Shown piece by piece: positions 45,253 through 54,352 of a DNA stretch of 64,000 nt (the stretch's first letter is position 1; each line of letters starts with the position of its first letter). A program made the position numbers and the translations under genes. The notes under the pieces are model-generated. The model saw nothing but the letters and a program-made list of their open reading frames with translations, made no database searches and was not told where the DNA came from. Origin of the DNA: Fontibacterium meridianamericanum (GTDB taxonomy: Bacteria > Pseudomonadota > Alphaproteobacteria > Pelagibacterales > Pelagibacteraceae); contig CBDDYR010000003.1 in the NCBI GenBank assembly GCA_965235635.1, forward strand, positions 62,001 to 126,000. Direction: 5' to 3'.

Positions 45253-46374
45253 AAATCTAAGCCCACAGTAAACGAAACATATTTATCTGCAGTTTTCTGC
45301 TCTTTAAATTCTTTGGATTGAATATATTGCGTAAGTGTTAATTTTAAATTTTTGTTTCCTGGAATTGGAATTAAAGAATTTACTCCAACTGCAATCAAGC
45401 CCACAAAAGGCTCTCGATGCACGTGATGATTGTTTGCAAAAATATTGCCATCTATAGAAAAATCATAAGCAACTCCTTTTAATTCAGCGAGAGCAAATAA
45501 ATGTGCACCTAATGGAATAGGCAACATTAACTCTCCTTTATCAGTACAGGTTTCTGAGCTTCCAGAGGAAGGTGCGGTATTATCACAACCAGGATAAGAG
45601 GGTGCACTACCAAAATCATTTGGAATATTGAGACCATATCTTCCCTCTAAACCAACATTTAAAGATGTTTCAATATTTCCAAGTTTAATTCCATAAGATC
45701 TTATTAAATCTTTTGAAATACCGGGTGTGTAAGTATTTTGTTGTAGATCAGATTTAATTCTTCTTCTCAATCAGTATACATTGCTGCAGGCTCATTACTT
45801 AATTGATTATCCCAACCTTTGCGCTCTGATAGACATTAAATCTATCATGAACAAAATTTTGAGTTTGTCTTGCAAATGATGCTGGTCCTATAATTCCAAG
45901 GGTTAACTCTTTAGTGTATCTAAAACCTGAGTACTATCAAATTGATTTCTATGTCTTTCATTCACCCCAATTGCCAAAGATAATATTCCTGCATAAGGTC
46001 TATCATCTTTAATCACTGTTGGAGTTTTATCATCTACGGGGGTGTACATTAATTGTGAAGCCGGTAAAATAAATATTTTTTGAAGATCCTTCTCTTTTTT
46101 TAAATAAGATCAGCGTCAATATACGAAAGATAGACTGCCATGTAAACTGGCTGATCACCGGCAAACATTCATTTCTTAACATCTCCTTTAAAATCATGGG
46201 TGACACCTGATAGAATGACTCCGCTTGTATAATTAGAGTCCTCATTATTAAAATAATCATTTTCGATTCTAAAATTGTAACTTCTAAAACCTACTTGTTC
46301 CTCAGATTTACAGTTTGCAAATAAAGGAGTTGCAAATAATAAAAAGAGAATAGAAGAAGGATTGAATGTCGCAT
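45249..46374 (-). pseudogene. LpxR-like gene, frameshifted duplicate
   Basis: This is copy 1 of the LpxR/DUF2219-family outer-membrane gene that is intact at 47681-48793. The C-terminal 173 codons (45249-45770) are open and match the intact copy; upstream the frame is broken by several one- and two-base indels, and the signal-peptide end survives as a separate frame ending at 46374. Some differences are ordinary substitutions in codons, for example around 46210, so two alleles are involved, not just noise. Either decayed after duplication, or a low-quality assembly segment. Confidence 0.88.
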
Positions 46375-46480
46375 TAAAAATTAAATATTTCTTATTGTAA
46401 AAAAAAATTAATACATTTTTCACAATTAAGACACAAATAGTTCATGAATTTATTACATTTGCTCTCTATATGAGAGTCGT

Positions 46481-46656
46481 ATGAAAACAAATAACACAAA
46501 CAATAAGACTAGTAAACGGAAACCAAAGTTTTGCAAACTGTAGCTATCTCTCAGCGAACAGTTGAAGATTTAGCAACAATTGTAGGTGTAGTAGCTATTG
46601 TAGCAGCAGTATTAAGTCTGCCGATTGCAATATTTTTACTAACTTACGGAATGTAA
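46481..46656 (+). pseudogene. Small membrane protein gene, damaged duplicate
   Basis: Copy 1 of the 57-codon gene at 48898-49071. Extra bases after the sixth codon and after GCAAAC break the frame, whereas the hydrophobic-helix part (46590-46650) is preserved almost base for base. Confidence 0.75.
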
Positions 46657-46684
46657 TATGGCTCCGTATTCTAACGACGAATTA

Positions 46685-46730
46685 GCGTTCTTAAATAAAA
46701 CTAAGGCTTAATTTTAAGCCTTAAGAACGC
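46685..46730 (+). terminator. Nested hairpin (copy 1)
   Basis: The same nested inverted repeat as at 49099-49144: outer arms GCGTTCTT / AAGAACGC and inner arms AAGGCTTAA / TTAAGCCTT. Preserved unchanged in both copies although the surrounding bases differ. Confidence 0.55.
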
Positions 46731-46796
46731 TATTAAGTTCGGACTTGTCTTCTTCTTAAATTATATAAAATCCGATATACTTCAGTTTAACTTTTT

Positions 46797-47684
46797 ATGC
46801 CAACACGGTCTAATAGCGTTGAACTATTTGTAAAAAAAATCTCTGACTATATGTCAGCAGACTATCTGTATGTGGATATGAATTCCTCCATTGAAGAAGT
46901 TATCAAAGACTTACAGCGACAAAAAAAATCCACCGTTTTAATTAAAAAAGATAATAAGCTTGCAGGTATTATTACTGAGCAAGATGTTGTCAGAAAAGTA
47001 ACTTTCGCTTTAGAGCCTAGTAAAAAGGTTTCAGAAATAATGACGTCACCTGTGATTTTCGTTTATGAAGACGACTTGCTATTTCACGCTGTCGGTAAAA
47101 TGAGAAAAAATAACCTTCGTCATTTACCAGTGATTAATATGAATTCACAAGTGGTGGGTGTCATTCATGCTCACAAAGCATTAGCAGCTGAACTTGGGGC
47201 GGTTACTCAAGAGATTGATAAGATGACTTTTGATGAATATGACGAAAGAGGTTTAATTCAAATTAAAAAACAACAAATCCATCTCGCAGAAAGACTATTA
47301 AATGAAAAAATTTCATCCAACGATATTAGTTATTTATTAAGTTTCTTAAATAATGTCATTTACAGACGCTCGATCAGGATCGCTGAAAGAAAAATAAATG
47401 CAAAAAATATTATTAAGCAAATTCCAAATTATAGTGTTTTAGTGATGGGATCAGGCGGAAGAATGGAAAGCTTTTTACATCCTGATCAGGACAATGGCAT
47501 TATTTATGAGACAAGCAAAACTGAAGATCCAAAAAAAGTAGATTTGTATTTTGAAGAACTTGCAAAAGAATTTACTAAATCCCTGGATACAGCTGGCATT
47601 CCTTTTTGCAAGGGAGATTTAATGGCAAGTAATTCCATGTGGAGAAAAAGCTTACCAGAATGGAAAGAGCAAGTTATCAATTAA
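46797..47684 (+). pseudogene. CBS/DUF294 gene truncated by the tandem duplication
   Basis: The first 293 codons of the gene that is complete at 49208-50674. The frame stops within ten bases of the duplication junction (GAGCAAGT then TATCAATTAA). It keeps both CBS domains and the nucleotidyltransferase motif GSGGRMESFLHPDQDNG but lacks the C-terminal DUF294 domain. Differences from the complete copy are few and mostly synonymous, one being Met to Val near residue 28. Confidence 0.9.
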
Positions 47685-48793
47685 AAATCTAAGCCCACAG
47701 TAAACGAAACATATTTATCTGCAGTTTTCTGCTCTTTAAATTCTTTGGATTGAATATATTGCGTAAGTGTTAATTTTAAATTTTTGTTTCCTGGAATTGG
47801 AATTAAAGAATTTACTCCAACTGCAATCAAGCCCACAAAAGGCTCTCGATGCACGTGATGATTGTTTGCAAAAATATTGCCATCTATAGAAAAATCATAA
47901 GCAACTCCTTTTAATTCAGCGAGAGCAAATAAATGTGCACCTAATGGAATAGGCAACATTAACTCTCCTTTATCAGTACAGGTTTCTGAGCTTCCAGAGG
48001 AAGGTGCGGTATTATCACAACCAGGATAAGAGGGTGCACTACCAAAATCATTTGGAATATTGAGACCATATCTTCCCTCTAAACCAACATTTAAAGATGT
48101 TTCAATATTTCCAAGTTTAATTCCATAAGATCTTATTAAATCTTTTGAAATACCGGGTGTGTAAGTATTTTGTTGTAGATCAGATTTAATTCTTCTTTCA
48201 ATCATATACATTGCTGCAGGCTCATTACTTAATTGATTATCCCAACCTTTGGCTCTGTAGACATTAAATCTATCATGAACAAAATTTTGAGTTTGTCTTG
48301 CAAATGATGCTGGTCCTATAATTCCAAGGGTTAACTCTTTAGTGTTCAAAACCTGAGTACTATCAAATTGATTTCTATGTCTTTCATTAACCCCAATTGC
48401 CAAAGATAATATTCCTGCATAAGGTCTATCATCTTTAATCACTGTTGGAGTTTTATCATCTACGGGGGTGTACATTAATTGTGAACCGGTAAAATAAATA
48501 TTTTTCGAAGAACCTTCTCTTTTTTTAAATAAATCAGCGTCAATATATGAAAGAAGACTCCCATGTAAACGGCTGATGACCGGCAAACATTCATTTCTTA
48601 CATCTCCTTTAAAATCATGGGTGACACCAGATAAAATTACGCCACTTGTGTAATTAGAGTCTTCATTATTGAAATAATCGTTTTCTATTCTAAAATTATA
48701 ACTTCTAAATCCTACTTGCTCCTCAGGTTTACAGTTTGCAAATAAAGGAGTTGCAAATAAAAAAAAGAATAGAAGAAGGATTGAATGTCGCAT
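47681..48793 (-). CDS. LpxR-like outer-membrane lipid A deacylase (DUF2219)
   Basis: A 370-residue protein with a signal peptide (residues 1-19, ending LFANC) and an outer-membrane beta-barrel pattern. FRIENDYFNNEDSNYTSGV is the DUF2219/LpxR hallmark, with its N and D residues near the catalytic site; a DDRPYAG motif (KDDRPYAGILSLAIG) and the terminal aromatic VSFTVGLDF are also typical. LpxR removes the 3'-acyloxyacyl chain of lipid A in a Ca2+-dependent manner. The Cys after the signal peptide (ANCK) could be a lipoprotein-like site but is probably incidental. Convergent with the duplicated CBS fragment. Confidence 0.85.
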   Translation of the reverse strand: MRHSILLLFFFLFATPLFANCKPEEQVGFRSYNFRIENDYFNNEDSNYTSGVILSGVTHDFKGDVRNECLPVISRLHGSLLSYIDADLFKKREGSSKNIYFTGSQLMYTPVDDKTPTVIKDDRPYAGILSLAIGVNERHRNQFDSTQVLNTKELTLGIIGPASFARQTQNFVHDRFNVYRAKGWDNQLSNEPAAMYMIERRIKSDLQQNTYTPGISKDLIRSYGIKLGNIETSLNVGLEGRYGLNIPNDFGSAPSYPGCDNTAPSSGSSETCTDKGELMLPIPLGAHLFALAELKGVAYDFSIDGNIFANNHHVHREPFVGLIAVGVNSLIPIPGNKNLKLTLTQYIQSKEFKEQKTADKYVSFTVGLDF

Positions 48794-48897
48794 TAAAAAT
48801 TAAATATTTCTTATTGTAAAAAAAAATTAATACATTTTTCACAATTAAGACACAAATAGTTCATGAATTTATTACATTTGCTCTCTATATGAGAGGC

Positions 48898-49071
48898 ATG
48901 AAAACAAAAACACAAACAACAAGACTAGTAAACGGAAACCAAAGTTTTGCAAACGTAGCTATCTCTCAGCGAACAGTTGAAGATTTAGCAACGATTGTAG
49001 GTGTAGTAGCTATTGTAGCAGCAGTATTAAGTCTGCCGGTTGCAATATTTTTACTAACTTATGGAATATAA
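48898..49071 (+). CDS. Small single-helix membrane protein
   Basis: A 57-residue protein (60 if the in-frame ATG at 48889 is used). A polar, Thr/Gln/Asn-rich N-terminal half (TKTQTTRLVNGNQSF) is followed by a helix of about 25 hydrophobic residues rich in Val and Ala and a short C-terminus. No named family is recognised. It is divergent from the LpxR-like gene and followed by a nested hairpin. The duplicated damaged version at 46481 keeps the helix coding part. Confidence 0.55.
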   Translation: MKTKTQTTRLVNGNQSFANVAISQRTVEDLATIVGVVAIVAAVLSLPVAIFLLTYGI

Positions 49072-49125
49072 ATGGCTCCGTATTCTAACGACGAATTAGC
49101 GTTCTTAAATAAAACTAAGGCTTAA
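49072..49125 (+). other. Possible 17-codon mini-ORF overlapping a hairpin
   Basis: ATG directly follows the TAA of the small membrane protein gene (TAAATG) and opens 17 codons (MAPYSNDELAFLNKTKA) ending inside the nested hairpin. Sequence is identical in copy 1 of the duplication. It may be chance read-on, or a leader peptide-like element. No independent evidence of translation. Confidence 0.2.
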
Positions 49126-49144
49126 TTTTAAGCCTTAAGAACGC
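49099..49144 (+). terminator. Nested hairpin, probable terminator
   Basis: Outer arms GCGTTCTT (49099-49106) and AAGAACGC (49137-49144) enclose inner arms AAGGCTTAA (49117-49125) and TTAAGCCTT (49128-49136), with a 10-nt unpaired bulge on the left only. A weak T-rich tail (TTTAAG, then CTTGTCTTCTTC) follows. It could end transcription of the small membrane gene before the CBS/DUF294 gene. Confidence 0.5.
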
Positions 49145-49207
49145 TTTAAGTCGGACTTGTCTTCTTCTTAAATATATAAAATCCGATATACTTCAGTTTA
49201 ACTTTTT

Positions 49208-50674
49208 ATGCCAACACGGTCTAATAGCGTTGAACTATTTGTAAAAAAAATCTCTGACTATATGTCAGCAGACTATCTGTATGTGGATGTGAATTCCTCC
49301 ATTGAAGAAGTTATCAAAGACTTGCAGCGACAAAAAAAATCCACCGTTTTAATTAAAAAAGATAATAAGCTTGCAGGTATTATTACTGAGCAAGATGTTG
49401 TCAGAAAAGTAACTTTCGCTTTAGAGCCTAGTAAAAAGGTTTCAGAAATAATGACGTCACCTGTGATTTTCGTTTATGAAGACGACTTGCTATTTCACGC
49501 TGTCGGTAAAATGAGAAAAAATAACCTACGTCATTTACCGGTGATTAATATGAATTCACAAGTGGTGGGCGTCATTCATGCTCACAAAGCATTAGCAGCT
49601 GAACTTGGGGCGGTTACTCAAGAGATTGATAAGATGACTTTTGATGAATATGACGAAAGAGGTTTAATTCAAATTAAAAAACAACAAATCCATCTCGCAG
49701 AAAGACTATTAAATGAAAAAATTTCATCCAACGATATTAGTTATTTATTAAGTTTCTTAAATAATGTCATTTACAGACGCTCGATCAGGATCGCTGAAAG
49801 AAAAATAAATGCAAAAAATATTATTAAGCAAATTCCAAATTATAGTGTTTTAGTGATGGGATCAGGCGGAAGAATGGAAAGCTTTTTACATCCTGATCAG
49901 GACAATGGCATTATTTATGAGACAAGCAAAACTGAAGATCCAAAAAAAGTAGATTTGTATTTTGAAGAACTTGCAAAAGAATTTACTAAATCCCTGGATA
50001 CAGCTGGCATTCCTTTTTGCAAGGGAGATTTAATGGCAAGTAATTCCATGTGGAGAAAAAGCTTACCAGAATGGAAAGAGCAAGTACAAAGTTGGATTAC
50101 TAATTTTAATGAGCAAAACTTAATTTACATTGATATGCTTTATGATTTTAGATCCGTGTATGGAAAGCCTGAACTTGCAGAAGATCTTAGAAATTTTATC
50201 TTTGATAAATTAGTAAATAATAAAATTTTAAAATTTTTATTTAAGAATGAAGAAAGTAGACGTGCAGGACTTACATTTTTTGGCGGTTTTAAACTTGAAA
50301 AGAATGATAAGGAAAATAAAGGATTATTAAACTTAAAAGGAGCAGGAACGCTTCCACTTATAGAGTCTGTTAGAATTTATTCCATTAAAAATCGGATTAA
50401 TAAAAATACCACCGCTGCAAGGATTGAAGAGTTAAATAAAATTGGGGTATTTGACGATGATGAGACTGATTTTTTTCAAAGTGCTCATCAATTTTTAACC
50501 TATATTTTACTGAAGGATCAAGTAACTTCTGCTAAAGAAGGTAAGCCAATTAAAAATTTTATTGATCCAAAAAAACTTTTACAAAGAGAAAAAGATCTTC
50601 TTAAAATTTATTTAAAAAAAATTAATGAACTTAAAATAAGAGTTAAAGGAGATATTAGTGAAGAATATTTTTAA
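49208..50674 (+). CDS. CBS-domain / DUF294 putative nucleotidyltransferase
   Basis: A 488-residue cytosolic protein. Two CBS domains (about 12-130) would bind adenine nucleotides; a GlnD-like nucleotidyltransferase domain follows with GSGGRMESFLHPDQDNG; the C-terminal 170 residues are the DUF294 substrate-binding domain. Substrate is unknown. In many proteobacteria this gene sits with a DnaQ-like exonuclease gene, often near an acetate-type sodium symporter; the exonuclease gene is here and overlaps by 17 nt, but no symporter is seen. The first 878 bp are duplicated upstream. Confidence 0.9.
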   Translation: MPTRSNSVELFVKKISDYMSADYLYVDVNSSIEEVIKDLQRQKKSTVLIKKDNKLAGIITEQDVVRKVTFALEPSKKVSEIMTSPVIFVYEDDLLFHAVGKMRKNNLRHLPVINMNSQVVGVIHAHKALAAELGAVTQEIDKMTFDEYDERGLIQIKKQQIHLAERLLNEKISSNDISYLLSFLNNVIYRRSIRIAERKINAKNIIKQIPNYSVLVMGSGGRMESFLHPDQDNGIIYETSKTEDPKKVDLYFEELAKEFTKSLDTAGIPFCKGDLMASNSMWRKSLPEWKEQVQSWITNFNEQNLIYIDMLYDFRSVYGKPELAEDLRNFIFDKLVNNKILKFLFKNEESRRAGLTFFGGFKLEKNDKENKGLLNLKGAGTLPLIESVRIYSIKNRINKNTTAARIEELNKIGVFDDDETDFFQSAHQFLTYILLKDQVTSAKEGKPIKNFIDPKKLLQREKDLLKIYLKKINELKIRVKGDISEEYF

Positions 50675-51354
50675 TAGAATAAGATCTTTTTTAGATAATA
50701 GAAAAGCTTTAAAACAGCTTAATATTAATGATGCAATTTTTACCGTCCTTGGATACTGAAACAACAGGCCTGAATGTTAATGAAGGGCACAAAATTGTAT
50801 CAGTGGGTGGAATTAAAATTAAAAGTTATCAACTTTTAGAAGATCAAATTTTAGATGAATTAATCAATCCTGAGCGTGATATTCCATTTGCTTCTAGAAA
50901 TATTCATTACATCAGTGATGATCAGGTAAAGGATAAACCAAATATTTATCAATTAGAAAAAAAAATAAGTAATTTTTTAGAAAATACTATTTTAGTAGGC
51001 CATAACGTTGATTTTGATATTGGCTTTATTAAAAAAAATGCCGCAAAAACATCCCTTGCAACCACTGTAAAAAAAATTCCAAGTATCGACACCATCTTAC
51101 TTGCAGCAGGTCTTTATCCAAGTCTTGAAAGTTATGAACTATCTTTTTTATGCGATCATTTTAGAATTAAAACTTTTGATCAGATAAGACATTCTGCTTT
51201 AGGAGATGCTATTATTACAGCAAGATTATTTTTATTTTTATTAGATACTGCAAAAAATAGAAATAACGTTCACAGCATTGGAGAATTAATAAATCTGTGT
51301 AAGCAAGGACGACAAATTCATTATTTGATGAGTAATTTTAATAAGATTCATTAA
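50658..51354 (+). CDS. DnaQ-like 3'-5' exonuclease, apparent frameshift near the N-terminus
   Basis: A DEDDh exonuclease with Exo I (LDTETTGL), Exo II (VGHNVDFDIGFI) and Exo III (HSALGDAIITARLF). The open frame from ATG 50728 reads MMQFLPS just before Exo I, unlike the family. The other frame, from a GTG at 50658 overlapping the CBS/DUF294 stop, encodes the expected lead-in (KALKQLNINDAIFTVL) and then meets a stop. Removing one G of the GG at 50751-50752 joins them as FTVLDTETTGL. I therefore read this as one gene of about 232 codons with a one-base insertion, by sequencing error or real mutation. Confidence 0.85.
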
Positions 51355-51404
51355 TAAAAATTAAATTAAAGATATTAATTAATATTAAATTTAAAAAAAA
51401 TTTT

Positions 51405-52025
51405 TTAATTAATCTTTTTAATTTTTTCTAATATTAAGTCTTTTTTCTCAGCACCTTGCATTACAACTTGATTATTAAATGTAACTAAGGGAACGCCTGA
51501 AATTCCCATATTATAGGCAAGTTGATTTTTTTTTAATATTTCGCTCTTTTTTTCTATGGAATTAAAGGCATCTTTTATTATTTCTTCTTTTAAGCCATTT
51601 TTAATGCCGATCGAAATAAGTATTTCAGGATCTCCAATATTATCGGCTTTAATAAAATAAGTTTTAAAAATATTCTCAACAATAGTATTTTGTCCCCCCA
51701 TTCCTTTGCTAAGATCAATTAAGATATGTGAGAGAATAGTGCTAGGAGTAATTTTAATATCATTTAACCTAAAATTTAAGCCCTCAGATTTTGCCTGCTC
51801 AGTCATTCGATCATACATGGGTTGTGCATTTTCTTTGCTTCCAAATTTCATCATAAGATAGTCAGATCTTTTTATACCTTCTAACGGCATATCTGGATTG
51901 AGTAAAAAAGGAGCATATTCAATTTCAAATTTTTTATTTTTAAATTCTGCTATAGTTTCAAATAATCTTTTATGACCGATATAGCACCAGCCGCAAATAG
52001 TATCTAAGAAGATCTTAATTTTCAT
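51405..52025 (-). CDS. DsbA/FrnE-family oxidoreductase
   Basis: A 206-residue cytosolic thioredoxin-fold protein of the DsbA family, FrnE/2-hydroxychromene-2-carboxylate isomerase-like branch. The active-site motif is CGWC in FLDTICGWCYIGHKR, and the cis-Pro loop is GISGVPLVTFNN. The insertion between is helical as expected. No signal peptide, so it is not a periplasmic DsbA. Single-gene unit, convergent with the exonuclease and divergent from selO. Confidence 0.87.
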   Translation of the reverse strand: MKIKIFLDTICGWCYIGHKRLFETIAEFKNKKFEIEYAPFLLNPDMPLEGIKRSDYLMMKFGSKENAQPMYDRMTEQAKSEGLNFRLNDIKITPSTILSHILIDLSKGMGGQNTIVENIFKTYFIKADNIGDPEILISIGIKNGLKEEIIKDAFNSIEKKSEILKKNQLAYNMGISGVPLVTFNNQVVMQGAEKKDLILEKIKKIN

Positions 52026-52073
52026 GTTATCAATATATAATATAAAAAATAAGCAACTAAGCTTATAAATTAA

Positions 52074-52985
52074 ATGACAAACATTGGTTGGAAATTCGAT
52101 AATAGTTACCCGCAGTTATCTGAGAATTTAATATCAAGAATAGTCCCAACAAAAGTAAAAAGTCCAAAGATTGTAATTATAAACTATGATCTTGCTAAGC
52201 AGTTAGGTCTTGATTTTTCATTATTAAATAATGAAGAGTTAGCAAAATTATTTACTGGAAATGAGATTCCAAAAGGGTCAGATCCAATTGCCCAAGCCTA
52301 TGCAGGGCATCAATTTGGGCATTTAGTTATTTTAGGAGATGGTCGAGCTATTGTTTTAGGAGAACACATCACGCCAACAAATCAACGATACGATATTCAA
52401 TTTAAAGGTTCTGGCAGAACTCCTTATTCAAGAGGTGGGGATGGCAAAGCTGCGCTTGGTCCGATGTTGCGTGAATATATTATTAGTGAAGCCATGTATC
52501 ATTTAAATATTAGAACAACTCGAAGTCTTGCCGTTGCAACAACGGGTGAGAATGTAATGCGAGAAACAGTGCTGCCAGGCGCGATTTTAACAAGGGTTGC
52601 GGAAAGTCATATTCGTGTTGGAACTTTTGAATATGTTGCAATCAAAAAAGATTTAGCAACTCTTAAAAAACTTTTGCAGTATTCAGTAGAACGTCATTAT
52701 CCTGAAATAAAAGATTTAGATAAACAAGCACCAGAATTTTTAAAATTAGTTATGGAAAGACAAATAGATTTAATTACAGATTGGATGCGTGTTGGCTTTA
52801 TTCACGGCGTGATGAATACCGATAACATGGCTATTTCAGGTGAAAGTATTGATTTTGGACCGTGTGCATTTATGGATCATTATGATCCTAAAACTGTTTT
52901 CAGTTCTATTGATCATCATGGCCGTTATGCCTTTGGCAACCAACCTATTATTGCCCAATGGAATCTAGCAAGATATCAAGAATAG
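52074..52985 (+). pseudogene. selO: SelO gene, N-terminal part cut by an internal duplication
   Basis: The true N-terminus of a SelO (YdiU) pseudokinase-fold AMPylase: TNIGWKFDNSYPQLSENL, then GDGRAIVLGE, KGSGRTPYSRGGDGKAALGP and the metal-site MNTDNMAISGESIDFGPCAF. At residue 299 the frame runs into the start of a second copy of 842 bp, and since 842 is not a multiple of three it shifts and stops (ARYQE). Skipping one repeat unit gives a single in-frame protein of 478 residues, the normal SelO size. Confidence 0.9.
52131..52972. repeat. Direct tandem duplication inside selO, unit 1 (842 bp)
   Basis: Bases 52131-52972 repeat directly at 52973-53814. I count eight substitutions, all at third codon positions and all synonymous, and no indels. 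The junction (GCAAG then ATATCAAG) shares one base of microhomology and has no mobile-element trace. Confidence 0.95.
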
Positions 52986-54352
52986 TCCCAACAAAAGTAA
53001 AAAGTCCAAAGATTGTAATTATAAACTATGATCTTGCTAAGCAGTTAGGTCTTGATTTTTCATTATTAAATAATGAAGAGTTAGCAAAATTATTTACTGG
53101 AAATGAGATTCCAAAAGGGTCAGATCCAATTGCCCAAGCCTATGCAGGGCATCAATTTGGGCATTTAGTTATTTTAGGAGATGGTCGAGCTATTGTTTTA
53201 GGAGAACACATCACGCCAACAAATCAACGATACGATATTCAATTTAAAGGTTCTGGCAGAACTCCTTATTCAAGAGGTGGGGATGGCAAAGCTGCGCTTG
53301 GTCCGATGTTGCGTGAATATATTATTAGTGAAGCCATGTATCATTTAAATATTAGAACAACACGAAGTCTTGCCGTTGCAACAACGGGTGAGAATGTAAT
53401 GCGAGAAACAGTGCTGCCAGGCGCGATTTTAACAAGGGTTGCGGAAAGTCATATTCGTGTTGGAACTTTTGAATATGTTGCAATCAAAAAAGATTTAGCA
53501 ACTCTTAAAAAACTTTTGCAGTATTCAGTGGAACGTCATTATCCTGAAATAAAAGATTTAGATAAACAAGCACCAGAATTTTTAAAATTAGTTATGGAAA
53601 GACAAATAGATTTAATTACAGATTGGATGCGCGTTGGCTTTATTCACGGAGTGATGAATACCGATAACATGGCTATTTCAGGTGAAAGTATTGATTTTGG
53701 ACCGTGTGCATTTATGGATCATTATGATCCTAAAACTGTTTTCAGTTCTATTGATCATCACGGTCGTTATGCCTTTGGCAACCAACCTATCATTGCTCAA
53801 TGGAATCTAGCAAGACTTGCAGATGCACTTCTTCCTCTTTTTGATGAAAATGAGAATAAAGCAATCGAAGTTGGTGAAGAAATTATTCAAAGCTTTAATG
53901 AAAAATATGAAAAAAAATTTCATGAAATGATGAAGAAAAAATTAGGTTTTATTACTGACGAACCTGAGGATGGAGTTTTAGTTAAAGAATTATTAGATAC
54001 CATGGAGAAAAATAAATTAGATTACACAAATACATTTAGAGATTTAATGAATGAAAATATTTCAAATGAAAATTTGAAAGATTTTTATAGTAAATGGATA
54101 ATTAGAATAGATAAGCAAAATAGAGACAAACAGGAGATATTAAATTTAATGAGAAAGAATAATCCAGTGGTGATCCCAAGAAATCATAAAGTCGAAGAGT
54201 CTTTAAAGGAAGCACATAAAGGAAATTTATTATCCCTCAATAACCTTCTCAATGCTCTTAAGGATCCTTATACGGAACGCGGTGACTTAATGTTGTATCA
54301 ACAGCCTGCTCCAGATAATGAAAAAAAATATAAAACGTTTTGTGGCACCTAA
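52958..54352 (+). pseudogene. selO: SelO gene, C-terminal part with displaced start
   Basis: An open frame of 464 codons that begins at an ATG inside unit 1 of the duplication (ATGGAATCTAGC, which there encodes Q-W-N-L in the real frame) and carries SelO from residue 20 to the C-terminus. It lacks only the first 19 residues, so it might still give an active enzyme if translated, but no ribosome binding site precedes it. SelO transfers AMP to Ser/Thr/Tyr of redox proteins. The following flavoprotein gene overlaps the stop by 1 nt. Confidence 0.88.
52973..53814. repeat. Direct tandem duplication inside selO, unit 2 (842 bp)
   Basis: Second unit; it continues smoothly into the C-terminal third of selO (ARLADALLPLF), while unit 1 continues smoothly from the true start. 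Confidence 0.95.

Larger units (their letters stand above)
45244..47675. repeat. Direct tandem duplication, copy 1 (about 2.4 kb)
   Basis: From the last bases of clpB to inside a CBS-domain gene, this segment repeats at 47676-50085. The first 520 bp match copy 2 with no differences that I noticed; the last 880 bp differ by a handful of mostly third-position changes; but between about 45,766 and 46,780 copy 1 carries more than ten single-base insertions/deletions plus substitutions. Copy 1 is joined to copy 2 at CAAGT/TATCAATT with no long homology and no insertion element. Confidence 0.93.
47676..50085. repeat. Direct tandem duplication, copy 2 (about 2.4 kb)
   Basis: Second unit of the tandem repeat, with all genes intact: the LpxR-like gene, a small membrane protein gene, a nested hairpin and the start of the CBS/DUF294 gene, which here runs on past the repeat end into its complete C-terminus. 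Deleting copy 1 would give a seamless order clpB, LpxR-like gene, small gene, CBS/DUF294 gene, exonuclease gene. Confidence 0.93.

Noticed and set aside
45244..54352. Mobile element or phage-mediated duplication
   Set aside because: No transposase, integrase, terminal inverted repeats or target-site duplication at any of the repeat junctions.
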